64,000 nt of DNA from Pachydiplax longipennis (lineage: Eukaryota > Arthropoda > Insecta > Odonata > Libellulidae), in the NCBI GenBank assembly GCA_036926295.1, contig JAVFKF010000001.1:35996001-36060000 (forward strand), read 5' to 3'. The notes beneath the pieces were generated by a model. It was not told where the DNA came from and ran no database searches. It worked only from the letters and a program-made list of their open reading frames with translations. Within the stretch, counting starts at the first letter, position 1; each line of letters starts with the position of its first letter. This document shows, one piece after another, positions 35,326 through 49,600 of the stretch. The position numbers and the translations under genes were made by a program.

Positions 35326-37506
35326 CTAAATCGCTAAGTAGTCTCATGCACAACTTCACACATTCTCAAAACAATTCACAATAATACGTTCAGAGAAATC
35401 AGTCGGCTAAATAAACTCATACTAGGATTCGAAGAGTTAAATCTCAGCATCGCATATAACTTAAATACCCATTTACTATAAAAGAGCTAAACGAAGCGCG
35501 ACTAGTTTCATTGGCCCACCTAATGATCGCGCCTACGGTACTGGTCTTGTTTTGATCCATTTCTCAGCACCCTTGTGTTTTTCCTTTTCGTAAGACGCCG
35601 TCGTGTTACATCTCCCGATGCACGCAAATGCACTTCCCCTCAAATATTTCACACAAGGGAATATCAATGATCGCGTTAAAACTTCAAACGCCGCTCACCC
35701 AATGCACGCGTGGATCAATAGGTTCGATCCTTTGATTTCCGAAACAGACGGCAAAGGCGGTGCACTTGCGGAAAATTCTGGTCTCTAGCGCCGCACAATG
35801 TGCTCGCGAGATCAAATCCACACGCCGGAGGAAAAAAAAACTTCGAAGGAAGTAATTCCAAAACGATCATATTTCACGTCTGATAAGATGTGAGCGTATT
35901 TCGATTCCAGAGGAGGATAAGCTTCTGGAGGGGATGGAATGTGAGATGGACGGAAAAATCATAGCGTAAAATGAGTGTGTGTCACTTTAAAATACTTGTA
36001 CTCGAACCACTATTTCTAGCGAAGATTCAAAAGCCCCGTCTTTAACTTATGCAGCAACTGTTTAGAGCCAGATTTAGATATAAGCTAAGTAAGCTATGGC
36101 CTAGTGCCTCACAGGTTATCAAACTGTTTTTAGGCAGCAGAACTGTCTGGATTTAGAATCGTAAATATTGAAAGCGAAATGTTATACAACGTATCTTTCG
36201 ATGGCATAATCAATGATTTTGAATTTTAATTTATAAGTTGGAACATTTGGAGCTTTTTAGAAGAATATTTCATATAGATTCAGTGATATTGCAAACGTAT
36301 TCTTTATTATATCTTTCTATGCAAATTAAACCATCCCAAGGAAGAATTTTTTCCTGGGTGCAAGCCATATCGTGCAAAATCATCTTCACCCATTCTTTGT
36401 AAATTAACCTATTTTATATTATCTTTATCCATATGTTTAAAAGGTACATATGCTTTAAAGTTTAATCCTGAGAATTGCTTGATGTAATTAATAACAATGG
36501 GTGCCTCTGGGCTTTATACAGTTTAAGTTATCACCATAAATCTAACCTTGCACTATAACATTTACATAAATTCAACTGTTACGTATGCAGAAAAATAAGT
36601 ATGTAGGTAATATTTATGTATACGTGTATCCCACATGAGTAGGAGTTGATCATTATATGATGATGTAGGTTGCAGTAACTCATGGATAGAAGGTGAAGAT
36701 GTATTAATTACTGTGAAGGATCTGTATTCTAATGAAGTATATTCATATGAAAATGTTTTATGCTCAGCTTGCCACCGGTATCATGGTCTGAATTATGGCT
36801 GTGTGAATGGTAGCGTATGAAGCAATATGGCTCTGCGACGACGAAACAAGATTAGGTGGATTGGAGTACTCTTCTGTCATGCAATGCAGCTTCTCTTACG
36901 AACACACTGGTTACCAAGGGAGACTTGTTGAAGCTTAGGAGAAATCCGGGACACGGACGTTATGCAAATGCAGAGCTAAGTCTACTCCTCCTTGGCTGGA
37001 CCAAGAAACGAGATCCCGTTTCTGCGGATGCAATTTCTGCTGGGATTTATGCAGGAGGCAGCCATGAAATATCTCTCGGAGAGAGGTTTGGAATTAACAG
37101 CCTTTCGACTTCGGAAGACATTCTTCTCACTCGTAAGAATTCAGAGTCATTCTTCCGTGTGTGACCATGAATGGCATGCACTGATTCTCAAGAGGAACGA
37201 ATTTGAAATGAAATAGAAGATGTCTACGCGATTAATTCGGTGCACTTGGGTTTCAGAAGATAATACTAGTCACCAGGTAAAATACAGGAAGCATATTAAC
37301 GCTCTGCAAATCCTGAAAACCTTACTGCAACTACGTTGATACCTAGGCTAACGAGTAACGAAGCCGAAGAAGATTATTTTTGTTATTTTTAGGACTCGGC
37401 TAACGAATGTGGATTCGGAACTTTTATGCGGGCATAGAAGAGAAATATAGACTTAGTTAGATTGATACATTCAGCAAAATAACAAAATAAAGCAAAAAGT
37501 TTATCT

Positions 37507-37559
37507 GTACCCTAGGATTTATTATGCTGATGCATGATGCATAATAAATCCTATAGTAC
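37507..37559. repeat. Small hairpin
   Basis: TAGGATTTATTATG and CATAATAAATCCTA pair over 14 bp, with outer GTAC ends extending to 20 bp with two mismatches around a 13-nt loop. Confidence 0.6.
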
Positions 37560-40500
37560 GAGTAAACGTTTAATTTCGTCAGTTTGCTATGCCTTCCTAT
37601 CATAAACTCTCGAATGAATCCATTGAAAGTATTGATCCATGCTTTTAATTGGCATCTTTTACGCTTAGAATTTCTCTTTCACTAGTAACAAAGGGGAAAG
37701 ATTGCTTCCAGCCTCTTTCTCTTGAAAATTTGAGTAATAGAGATCAACGAACATTTATTGCACCACCGGTGGTAAATTAATTTGCAGCCGCTATGATCGC
37801 AAATAAATATACATATAAAGATCCGAGGACAGTGTATTGAAATTTTGATTTAAGAGGAATGGCGCCGAATGAAAACGTAATTTTTTTTATAAATGAAAGA
37901 AAAGTTTAAGGCAAAGAACAGAAGGATTTTGTGCAAGAATACTGAAAGCTGCCTCGAAAAAACTGATAAGTATCGTAAGAGTAAAGTATCGTAAGGTAGA
38001 GTAGGAATATTTTTCGAATGAAGGGAACTGCTGATTCGCCAGCGAATAACTTTCTTGAGAGCGCAAGTTTCAACCGAAAAAACTTGGACAATGCAACGTT
38101 CATAAATATAGAGTAAGGATACCAAATATTTTACTGTTAAAAATTTACGGCATTCCGTGATTGGGGTTGGTAATTAAAAGCTCATTCTGTGTGGCTGGAA
38201 TTCGGTTTGGGCGAGTTGAACAAAATCTCATAAAAAGCCTTTGGAAGGTAATAAATATGAACAACGGGCGCAAATAACATAACGGGCGCATTTTCAAATG
38301 AACGATGAGACCACCGCAAAAAGAAAAGCAAAAAACTCTCGTAATTGAGAATATTCGTTTGGGATAACTGCGGTTTTTGAGATAGTGGAGGCAGCTCGCC
38401 GTGATAAATTCGGCCATCTAAAGAGGAAAAATACTGTTATTTCGCGATAGAAAGACTGATAAACGTAAATATTTATTACATTTTTATTTACAACGTTGCT
38501 ATTCAGGGGCGCTCACAAAGATAATTGGTGATGAAGCAACGAGTGTTTAGTAAACGTAAAATTACTGTTCTATTTTATTTTTCCAGCCTCTAGAAATTGG
38601 CCTAGTTTAAAACTACTGCGTTATTTTTAATAGAGTTCACAGATTGGTTTGAGAATTTAACTAAATACTTGTACATCTTCCTAAAGTATTCTATGCCACA
38701 AATTTGAAAGATGAAGCATCTTTGACTTAAAACGGTGAAGGTGAATTTAATTCAGATTCTGATTTAAACATAGATGATAACAGTGAATTCTGATTTAGAT
38801 GATGTTTCCGAGTCGATCACTATGATTCACTAGACCTACTATCTTCGGTTATCAATTCGGAGAATAGCAAAGACATTAGAACGATATCTAAAAAAAAAAT
38901 TCAATATTGGAGAAAGAAATAATCAGGAGTGAAAACATAAATATGAATGCAAAAAATGTTATTAAGGACATAAAAAAGCTTATATAAAGAAACTCAATTT
39001 CTGACTTTCAACTAGAATATGCTTTTCAGTGCACTCTTATTCGTAGACAAAGATCGATGAAAAATGAGAGACATTTATCTGAATTGAGGATACTTGCTAG
39101 AAAGCAAAGATAGCGATTATCTTATCCGGTAATTAATGCACCATGTTTCTTGAAGATTCCTTTCAAAAATAACAAATAAATACCACTTAAAGCGTTGGAA
39201 TTCGTGGTTGTGGGTATGAGGAAATTTCATTCACTTACGTTTTAAATCAACATTTATCTTATAGGAATGACTGCACTGGATAACGAACTTCGGTAGCATA
39301 ACTTCGACGGTTTTTTTCTTATTCAACATAATCCATAGTGGCAATACTACATAAGATTATCGAATGTTATTTAGAAAGATTACTCCCGGGAAACACGATT
39401 TCCCGATTCCCGATAGGTTCAAAATCGGGAATTTGGAAACCTTAACCTTATCCATGCAGAAGAATGTGAATACAATCGCAATGACTGTTTTTCTTTCGAT
39501 GACGTCGTCGGTCGTTCGTGACGGAAGCCGTTGATATGGGAGTCGATACGCAAACAGCCAATAAAGCATTCAAAATGTCGTTTCCATTCCAGGCCACTTA
39601 CTTATTATCCCTGCGAAGGACTTATTTTTTTCCGTAACACAATGACGTAACGCGAAATGCGTCACGAATTACGAACACAACGTCTCCCTTGTCGACTTCA
39701 GTGCCCACGAATATGATTGACACCTGACAAACCCATAGAAGTCACAGAAAAAGCGAGAGAATTTAATGAAAAGATATGGATAGGATGAAAGAGAATATTC
39801 TACCGTTGAGGACTATTGAAAACAGCAAACCATTACCAAATAATAATTTTTCTCGATGCTTCCATGACAGTAGGAATATTATATGCGATTGGTGAGCAAA
39901 ATCACCTTAGAGGTGAGGACTTTCTTCATATAATAAGACAGATAAATAGAAAAAAAATCATCACATCACGACAACCAGAAAAATTTATTCTTTGTGATAC
40001 TTACAAAGTATTCTAAGAATTTTACGTAACATTGCCAACTGATTTCGGCAGAAATAATGCCAAATACAGGACGGAACTGATAAAAAATGGATGTATAATT
40101 GAATCTTGTACAAGTCTTGTAAATGAACATGTTTCCACCAAGTCAGTACCGGCGAAAAATACTAACGTCATAAACTAAAAATAAAAATTTTCATGTCAAT
40201 TTTTTTCTCGTATTACGTAGAAAATACACTTGAAAATGCGAAACATTGCGAAATTCTTTGAGCTAAATTTAATTCAAATACCGTGATTGCAAATCTGAAA
40301 AATTATAAGAGGAGGGTTTGGTAACGCGATTTCTTTGCTATTAATTTCTTTTGATAATTTACTAGATAAATATAAATAAATAAAAGGTAATATAAATAAT
40401 GATGAATAAATATAAATAATTATATATTCAGAAAACGCTATGCAACTACCAAAAAACATTTTTAACACGTTTAATAATCTTTTTGAATATGAAATTCTGT

Positions 40501-42000
40501 CATTAGTTGTCTTAAATATTCTATAAATATTCCTGAATAAATATAAATCAGTGTAATGAAATATACATCAATTAAGCTCACCTAGTTTATTTCATAGTTT
40601 CTCATTTGAAATTCGAATCCGTTTCATATTTCTACTCCATATAGCACGGGAAGAGAATCTCACTTATTCCAAGGACTCCTGCAGTGAATGCAGAACCCTA
40701 GGGAATGCCCTTTCACCGTAGCAATCTCAGTTTCCACAATATTAGCTGGAGATGACCTTTCCTAGGACCATCCTTTCCCGAGCCGCATTAAACTTCCTCT
40801 CGGAATCCGAAGCAACTAAAGGGCGCTGGCTTTCGTCTATTTGAATTATTAAATGTTTCGCAAAATGTTCTTAGTAAAATCTGCTGTTTCGTTAGAGGAA
40901 TGTTGGGACAGGGAGATTATCATTGGTACACATTTACGCCTGTATGTAGGTTAGCATAGTTCTAAGTTTTGCGTTATTTAGTTTTCAATCGTATGGTTTA
41001 ACTGGATATATAATTGCTGATAAGCGAAAAGGATACTCTTAGCAGAATGTATGCAAAAGAATTACCAAGTTGAAGAATAAACATTTTAAAAATTAAACTA
41101 TCGGTAAGCTGAGAGAATTTATTCTAAATCAGTTATAATTTGTGACAGCAAAATGTCTGTCAACATGTTTATTAATATTTCCGAATGCAATTTAATAGTT
41201 TATGGGGATTGTAAAAATTAATCCGCGCTAACAAATGTGCGAAAACTTTAATAAAAAACTGTCAATCCTTAGTATTTTGAATTTAACGAATACTAATAAA
41301 AATAGATTGAAATATAGGCTAGTCTATTATGTTGCAATCTTGTAATAAATACACCAAGCTTGTTAATTAATAGGTGTAGCTAGAGTTGGCATGATAAATG
41401 AATAGAATTATTTTTAAATGGCAAAATGTTCTACTAACACAGGAAAACTCAGATAAAGGCGAACTTTCACGAGATGAAGAACTTTCAACTCACCCATCGC
41501 TCTATCCTGATGAACAACAATACAAACATTACAACAATACTATCAACAATGAGAATGATCGAAATATGGAAATGTCCTCACAATATTAGGTTTTAGTAAC
41601 AAGATAATACAAACTGCTTTAGTTAATATTACAGATTTATAAGAGCAGCAAGTAAAAAATAGAGAGGTTCTTTTGGAGATAAATTTTCTGTAGCGATTAT
41701 TAAGAAAGAAATAAGTATGGAGAAAGTGAAGAACAAAAGTTGGTCTTTTAAATATCTTTCTACCATTTTACAAATAGGATACCGTTCGAATATACCCCAG
41801 AACTAAGCTCAGTCTCCGCAACGCGTTCCCATACTTGACAAATCGTAACTCCCATAGTGATCCGCCTAAAATTCTTGTCAATCTCTCCACGACCGACTTC
41901 CCTTACTGTCTCTCTCCCGATCACTCCTACCCGGAGAGACAAACAACTCTTCGGGCAAAATTCCAGCGGATGCGCAAGTTATATGGAAATCCAATACAAA

Positions 42001-42025
42001 CCCCTTTCGGATGATCCGAAAGGGG
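42001..42025. repeat. 25-bp perfect palindrome
   Basis: CCCCTTTCGGAT, one base (G), then ATCCGAAAGGGG: a 12-bp perfect stem with a single-base centre, GC-richer than its surroundings. Could be a protein-binding dyad or cruciform site; no T-run follows, so it is not a terminator-like structure. Confidence 0.75.
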
Positions 42026-43034
42026 CGAAAATCAGAACAATTTATCCACAAGTTGATACAATAAAGGAGGCGAGAAGGTAAAACATAACGTGGAGGGACG
42101 CCGGACGTTGGGGGGGGTAAAAAAAAGTGAAGATCGAGCGCCGTTTTCACGCTTCCGAAAGGGCGAAAGTGATTGCAGGGAAGAGGGAGACCGATCGAAA
42201 TAAATTATCGGGATTATCGCGCCCAAATCGAATGGATAGAATTGATTGCAGACTGTTTTATCGCTCTCTTCCGACTCGTCTTTCATTCCCAGACATGGGA
42301 GAGACTTGGTGCGGAAGGGAAAATGGCAGTAAAGAAATATGGGTATAAATACGTTCGTGCATACATACTGCATATACCCAAGTAATATTCGCTCTCAGTT
42401 AAAATTAAACCGAATAATTTATTGCCATAAAAATGAAGAATTTTTCATATAACCTCCAATAAAATTTGACCCTAGAATTCCTAGTTTCGTAAAATGTGTT
42501 CAGCAAAATGTAGCATATCATTCACATGTCACATTCACGTATCATATCACATGTGAAACTTGGTCTACACTTTCTGGCAGCCAAAGTATTTTTAGGTGCT
42601 TATGTACTATAAACGTTAAGGTGGCGAAAGAGTAAACGCTAAATATTAACAAGAGCAAATTTTCCATGGCATTGGAAACTCGTTAGGGAGAGTTTATTTT
42701 GGCAGGAGGTTCTTCTGTACTGACTCATAAATAAAATAAACTTACGCTAATTAAAAGTTCAAGCCAAATCAGAAATGAATTTTGTCTCTTGAAAGTTCTC
42801 ACATTAAAGTCGACCTATTAAATTAAGCGTTTAAACATATAATATTTTCCAGATTTCCATTAGGATAATTACGTATAAAATTCGAATGTAAGTATCGGGT
42901 CAATATGACAAAAAACTGAAATTCTTAAATTAAAATGTTTAGCAGGAAAGAACGACGTGTTGCTCCATCATCAAGCGATAAATTAATCAAAAAACAGCAT
43001 TGTATAATCCAACAAAGTGTGTGTAGAAATACAA

Positions 43035-43300
43035 TGTTGGTGGGACAAAGGAAAGAAGGGTGGGATGAAACGTGGGAAAAAAGGAATTGATTAGGGCAAC
43101 AAAAGAAGAGAGAGATGGGAAGAGGAAATAGGGAATAGGAGATCTGTAACCGGAAAAGTGAAAGGAGGAAAAAGGAAAGAGAGGCAGTTTTAGTCGGGGG
43201 CAGTGAAAGAGTGGGGCAGTCAGGGAGTTGAGGTGGAGGAGAGGGTATGGGGGAAGGAAAGGGCAGTGAGAATGATACATTAAAAGATGGGAAAGGGAGA
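43035..43300. repeat. Polypurine/polypyrimidine tract
   Basis: About 265 bp with a strongly G+A-rich plus strand. The 162-codon minus-strand frame over it (runs of Pro, Ser, Leu, Phe) is a compositional artefact. Confidence 0.75.
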
Positions 43301-43907
43301 GTTATACAAATATTCATTAATGATACTGAAATTTTTGTTAATGAACTCGTTTTACCTGAAACTAACATTCGAACAGGAGTCTTAGTATGAAGCGAAGCTG
43401 AACAGTAAACCATTTAAAATAATTTATTATAAATCCCTATGTGATGCATTTTCCTTTAGTTTGCGTTCATTAATTATTCAGTCATTATTTACCCCGTCTC
43501 TTTTTTGTCAAACATACTCCTCATTCCAACTTCATTTAGTTAACTCACATTAATCTCCTGACATGCTCGAATTTAGTTAACATTAATCTAGGTGCGTGTC
43601 AGTAGGGTATTATACGCGATTTTATATTGAGAATACGTATGGGTTGGAAGGGACTATTTCGTCTAGTGCGAACCAGTTAGGTTTCTCAAATTTTTCTACA
43701 TAATTGTGTTCACAATTAAGTATAAAGGACTATCAGGTACCTTCAAGCCTACAACATGATCGAAAATAAAGATGATTTGAGGATGTTTGAAATATAGAGA
43801 TTATTCATTCAAACTTACATACAGTTTCGGCAATTATATTTATAACCTTTATATTCTCTAGAGTTTGATAACATTTTATTCGTTCATATTACCTCAGAAA
43901 TAAACGC

Positions 43908-44110
43908 ATGCACAGAAGTTTTCTTAAGCAAATATGAGTGGCGAACCACTCTAAATAATTCATTAGAACTACCAATATCACGCACTTTACCGCAAAGATA
44001 ATGAATAAACGAAGTTATTACGTTGAAACAGATCGTCAATGTATTCATTATCTTTGTGGTAAGTTATGAGTGCCTGAAATTTTTAATGAATCGTTGAAAA
44101 TGCATGCGTT
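43908..44110. repeat. Long imperfect palindrome with a 20-bp core stem
   Basis: The core stem is 43988-44007 (TACCGCAAAGATAATGAATA) against 44042-44061, with a single G-T difference. Outer blocks also mirror each other: AACGCATGCA near 43903-43912 with TGCATGCGTT near 44101-44110, and ATTCATTA segments between. This looks like a decayed palindromic MITE about 200 bp long. Confidence 0.5.
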
Positions 44111-46599
44111 CAAACAATCTTGTTTTCTACATGTTTTTCTGGCACAAGTGTCTCGTATGTTTAGAAAGTTTCGTTTGTGACTCAAGTGAAAAAAATTGAA
44201 AATATTGTCTTTAGATCTATTTAGCGAATAAATTCATAATGGTCATGAAAAGACGATGCGCGGAAAATTAGACAAATTTTGTTTTATTCAAGCCACACTG
44301 AGGATGTTACCATAGCCGGAAAGTATCGAAAGAAGAGAAAAAAAGTACTCGGCGAAACTGCAGATCGACGCGTAGACTTTTGAGTTTTTCGAAGTGAGTT
44401 TAGCACGTATTTTTTCACACACGCTGCCAAACGTTTTCGAATCAAACCATAGAACGTGGGTTTTTGATCCGAAGCGAAAAGGGAGATGAATGCGGAGCGC
44501 AAAGTACCAAAGAATTTCCAAAGGCTCTTCCCATTGCCATTCTGAAAGCAGGAAAATTAAATCGAAATATTCAAAATCAATTTTTTCTGGGAATAATGCA
44601 AACAGTCGTTTTCATTTTGGCATATTTTCCTTGTCCAGAACGTCATTAATTGGGACGTTCATAAACACTCACATCTGTAATACCACATTTCACGCCATTT
44701 CATTTCTCTGTTTATATCATTCAACAACTTTTTTCAGCTGCATTATTTGACTATCTATATTTATTTATTTTATCGAATATGAATTTAAATTCATCGACTT
44801 AATGCGTATTTTCATGTATTTCACTGACTGTAGATGTACCTTTTATTGATCTTTATCTTTATTTGCCCCGGCTGCTAAGAATGAATGAATGCAGTACTTT
44901 CATTTGTATTTTGGTGCCATATAAAGAATAATGCATCTCCTAATTTTGCCCCAGTATTTTTCATGAGAATGATGTTGAGGTACGAGAGAATCCAAATAGA
45001 GGCATTTTTCTCGAACATTACAAATATTAAATAAACCATTTATTTTTTTTCAAACCACAGTGAAAAATAGTCTTTTCAATTCGAATGCTTTGAAATATTT
45101 CATCCATAGGCTAAATGAAGTCAACGATAGCAATCACTCCATTCCATATCCTGCCTATTAAGCCTCATTCCCTCAGCAAATGTTTCGGTAATCTGAAGTA
45201 ACGATCGGGTGGAAAATACCCTTTCACTGACTTAGTGTAAGAAATTCATTAGCAGAAGATTAGGTAGAGAGTTTTAAGTAATTCTTCAAGCTTGTACATG
45301 ACAAAGTTGTCACACTGGTCTCTTGTAAAACCCTACGATTACCTTTAGATGACAAAACACATCCCACAATGTTTCGAGAAATTCTTTTCTTTTACGTACA
45401 GCGCCGAAACAAGCGCTGACATCACAGAACTATTTCACTACCCCCGTAACACTTAAATTTACGCTGTGACCGTAAGACGCACGTTATGAAGAGAGAGATT
45501 TTAAGTAGAAAACATCCTACGAGCAATTTCCTAGCGCACTAACTCTCGTGAAATGTTCCGTAGCATTGCTTTATTCCCCGTACAGCCCCCGAATATTTAT
45601 TAAGGATGGTCTTCTTTTACACCTCGGATTCTTCTCCCCGTTGATGATGACTCAGAACGACGTCACATTGACAATCGAAGAATAAAAACTGCTATTCGGC
45701 CCGTAAAAAGCCGATGTGGTGAGCATTTATTTAAGGGCCGCCGGAGCGGAGAGAGCTTCCAAGGCGCCATTTTACTGCGCGTGAAATCCGTGAAATGGGA
45801 CAAGAAAGCTAAGTAATGGGGTAATAAACGCGGCAATCAATGGACACACGCGTGGAGCGTGTACAATGGCACGCACGATGGCCGCGGAGTGCCAAATATG
45901 TAGGATGCGGAATTTACGCCAATTCGATCTCATTCAATTGCCGTCATTTCCGCCTGGAGCCATTCGATTCGTTTTTGATGGCGGGTGATGGGGACACAGT
46001 TATTTCAGGGGAAATTCAGTCGTCTTCTTCTTTGTAAAAGCCTTCCTCCGATGAAGTATGGGAAAGGTGAAAGCAGCTTCCGAAAGGTTAATCTTATGGG
46101 ACATAAAAAATCTAAGTTTGAATACACACTCTAAAAGTAAGTTGTTAGGCGAGATGCTACTGTATATAAAAATATAGTAGTTTGAAACGGACTAAATTCA
46201 AAAACCTGGGGCCAATCTTTGCGAAATATCTCTTCAAGGGAACTCATAAAGGAACACTTTTCACCAATTCCTCAAATAAATTCAATAACAGGATACGTTA
46301 CAAAGAAGTATGAGATATCCAAATTAGCTTTAGAAATCACGTACAAAAGTTTTAATATTTTACTATGCAATAAGAAATTAATTTTATGATCGTTATATAA
46401 TTTTCTCAACGTTAATACCAGTGCGATATAGACTTAATTTGCTCAATAAATTCTGAGAAAGTCGTTCGTAGATGTAGCTGACGTTATGTTCCCTCCTTGT
46501 TACACAGGCCGTGCTAATACTGAGAGAAAGATCAGAGAAATAGATGCAAGAACCAGTCGATTAAAAAATTCATTTTTTACGATAACGATACGCGAAAGA

Positions 46600-46680
46600 A
46601 AAAAGGAAAGTCATGGTGTATGCACCCCCTGCTACACGCTAATAGGCGGCTTGCATGGTAAATACGTAGATGTAGATTAA
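46600..46680 (+). mobile_element. Possible retroposon 3' tail
   Basis: A locally GC-richer segment (GGTGTATGCACCCCCTGC, then GGCGGCTTGCATGG) ends in a degenerate GTAGATGTAGAT motif. That pattern of a conserved end followed by a short simple tail is seen in arthropod non-LTR/SINE-type elements. I cannot name the family; the call is weak. Confidence 0.2.
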
Positions 46681-49600
46681 TATAGAAAATATTCAGCTCA
46701 CTTAGATATGATACAAGGACCGTCCCACAGTTCAACACCCTACTAATTTGATGGCAGGAATACAGTTATTTCTTTTCTATCTCCGTCAATTTCCATAGGT
46801 AAATGTTGAAACCGCTCCGTAGGAATGGAAGATGGACATTCGAATTCGCAACCCCATCTTAAACACACAACTCATCACGACGAGTAAAAGAGGAATTGGA
46901 AGGGAAAAAAGGTCAACCCTTTGGGAGTGAGCGTGATGTCCACGCGGTTTCACCTCACGGACGTTTGTTCGTTGGCGCTGTCACGAATCCCAGGAGCTCA
47001 CGGACACCGTGTAAAGGGAACGTGGAGAAAGGGTCCGAAGCCATGAAGCAAAGAACATTCATCAGGGGTTGGTGAAACGGTGGAAGGGTGAGAAGTAGAG
47101 GCTTAAAATAATAATAATAAAGCGACTTTGGTAGGTTAAGATTGAGGCTTATAAGTCTCTTCTTACTTCTAACCCTTAGTCTTATTACTGAGTAAAATTA
47201 AGTTAAAGAAAACTTTGTAATATTGAGTTTAAAAGGAAGGCATAGGTTAAAAAGAGAAAAAAGAACTTCAACGTAGATTTAAAAACCTAAGCTTGAGAAT
47301 TTGCATCAGAATTTGTTTTTAGATAATATTCACCCTATGCGCTACTATTTATGAGTTTGAAATGAGTATTTTGCGTTAGACGTGTTGCATCTCGTTTATT
47401 TCCATGATCTCTGTTTTAGATTTAATTTCTCTGTTTACTAATGTTGTTTTTTCCTACATGAAACTGTGCTCTATTTATTTTTTTTCACCTAAATGGCATC
47501 TATTAATTTTGTACTAAATCGTTTTCGTTCGTATAAATCGGTGTTTACTTCTGTTAAGCGATTTTTTTATTATGTGTTTCTGTGTTTCCACGCTTTTTTG
47601 TATTACTACAGAGCATTCTTTGGTTCTTTTGACTTTCCATATATTTTTGTATTTTTTGTTTGTATTTCCATACATTTTTGTGCTCTTATATTTCTTGTAT
47701 TTCGTGTTGATCTATGGGAACTTTCCTGAGCGCAAAAAAATTATTACTATATTATTATTATTACTATTTAGTATAAGTAAAGCAAATTATCCGAAGGAAA
47801 ATCCAAATTTTATACGATCGAAACAAGAATATTCCAGATTACTCGTGGAGTTGGTACAAATTATGCATGTTAAAATGTTCCGCGCAGGTCAGCTGGGTCG
47901 TTTCCTAGTTCCTATGTCGTAATTGGGACACGGATTACTTCCGTTTGCATTTCGTAGTAAAGGACCGACTCTCAGAACACTCACTATTCCTTAGTCTCTG
48001 CAGTCACTATGCTCATAGGACCACGTTTCCATTGTTTCCAGGTTTACTCTGACCCTATTTATACAAATTCTCATGCATTGAATCCTTCTTAACAGTAATC
48101 TCATTTATAAGAAACACTACAGCATTAATATGACAAAAATAACATTATATATTTGTTAATAATAGTACAACAAAAAATTATAATAATAAATGAATTTTAT
48201 CTTCATTTCACTAATAAAAATAATATTCATTCAATCATGAAAATCGACGAAGTAAAGCCTGAGATAATTGAGTTTATTAATGATATTAAATTATAGAAAC
48301 ACTGGTCATAACAATAAATTGTTTTCATTGTTGCTTTATTTTAGAGAAACAATTATAATAACAAACGTTCTGCACTGTTTCATTGTTTAAAGTGCCGTCA
48401 TTGTCATAGAGTTAACAATGGCAACAAGATCCGTTTGGAAGATCATTTTTAACTATAAGTTTTGCATAGAATAATTATATTTGCAGTTCAAAATCTAGTT
48501 AGAGTGCTGCAAAAATTTAGAAAAGGGTAAATGATCTCCGGCAACAAAGAGAAACAAACGCTTTAACATCGCAACTTCAATCCGCTTCACCTGCAAATTT
48601 CTCCAAAGGCCATCGCATGCGAACCGAAATCACGATATGAGGGAGAATATACGTATAGCCCATTCTTATTGGAAGCATCGCAGTATTTGCTCGTTCTAAT
48701 TCCAGTCGCTGTAAAACCGTCCTTTTCCCTTTGGAGAGGTTCCATTTAAATACTCGCGGAAATGTGGAACGGAATATATTCGGCGCGATCCCGACTCACC
48801 CATTAGCAACGTCCGTAACATGTCCTTGGCTGTTGCCCTTGGAGATGTCGTTGGATTGAAGTTGTGCCTGAGGATCACCTTGGCTACATGCATATGCAAA
48901 CGCCGTGGCTTTATTGCCGACGGTTTCGCACAGTGGAGTCAATTCGCGGGATTACCTTCAAAGAGGATTTTAAAGGAAGAGGATGGACTTAACCGTTCGC
49001 TATCTTTTTTTTAGTTTAAAATCAAGTTTAAAATCGTATAATACAGTACAGTTTGTTGTGTCTTCAGTCCGCAGCAGGTAAAGAACGGAATTTCAAATTA
49101 CAAAAAAAAAAATTCCAACACATTGTCCGACGCGTAAACTCATGCTGAACAAAATAGTGACTAGAGAACCGAAATCGACATAAAAATCAAAGGGAGAGCG
49201 GAAGAGGCTAGGTAGAAAGGTTTCTAAAGTATATTTCGATCAATAGAATCACGTAATAAATGCTGAATGAAGGGTTGTAGCTGACATATTTCAACAGATA
49301 ATGCAACTTTTAATTGTAAATTACGCAATTATTTCAACATTAAACCTACTATGGAATTTTATTTGTTTCCATTATATTCGCAAAATTTTCTTACTAAGTA
49401 TACTTAAGTTGTATTAACTTTTAAATTTTTAGTGATACAATACAGTTAAATTTCGTATTCCGTTTCATAACTATGAAATAAACTCAAGAATAAAAATATT
49501 AACTAAATAATTTAAGTTAAGCATAATATTTTCAAGGTATTTATTAGAATAATCGTGTCTAATAATAGTAATAATATTTTAAGTTTCAGGTCAATTTCAC

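Noticed and set aside
36856..37164. 102-codon plus-strand frame in a GC-richer island
   Set aside because: Considered as a transposase or retrogene fragment; no motif recognised in any of the frames.
42925..43413. 162-codon minus-strand open frame rich in Pro/Ser/Leu/Phe
   Set aside because: Compositional artefact of a polypurine tract on the other strand.
48696..49014. GC-richer patch with frames on both strands inside the 27-kb intron
   Set aside because: Tested as a skipped Ig exon between Ig2 and Ig3; the peptides have no Ig cysteine/tryptophan pattern, and the flanking exons already join in phase.
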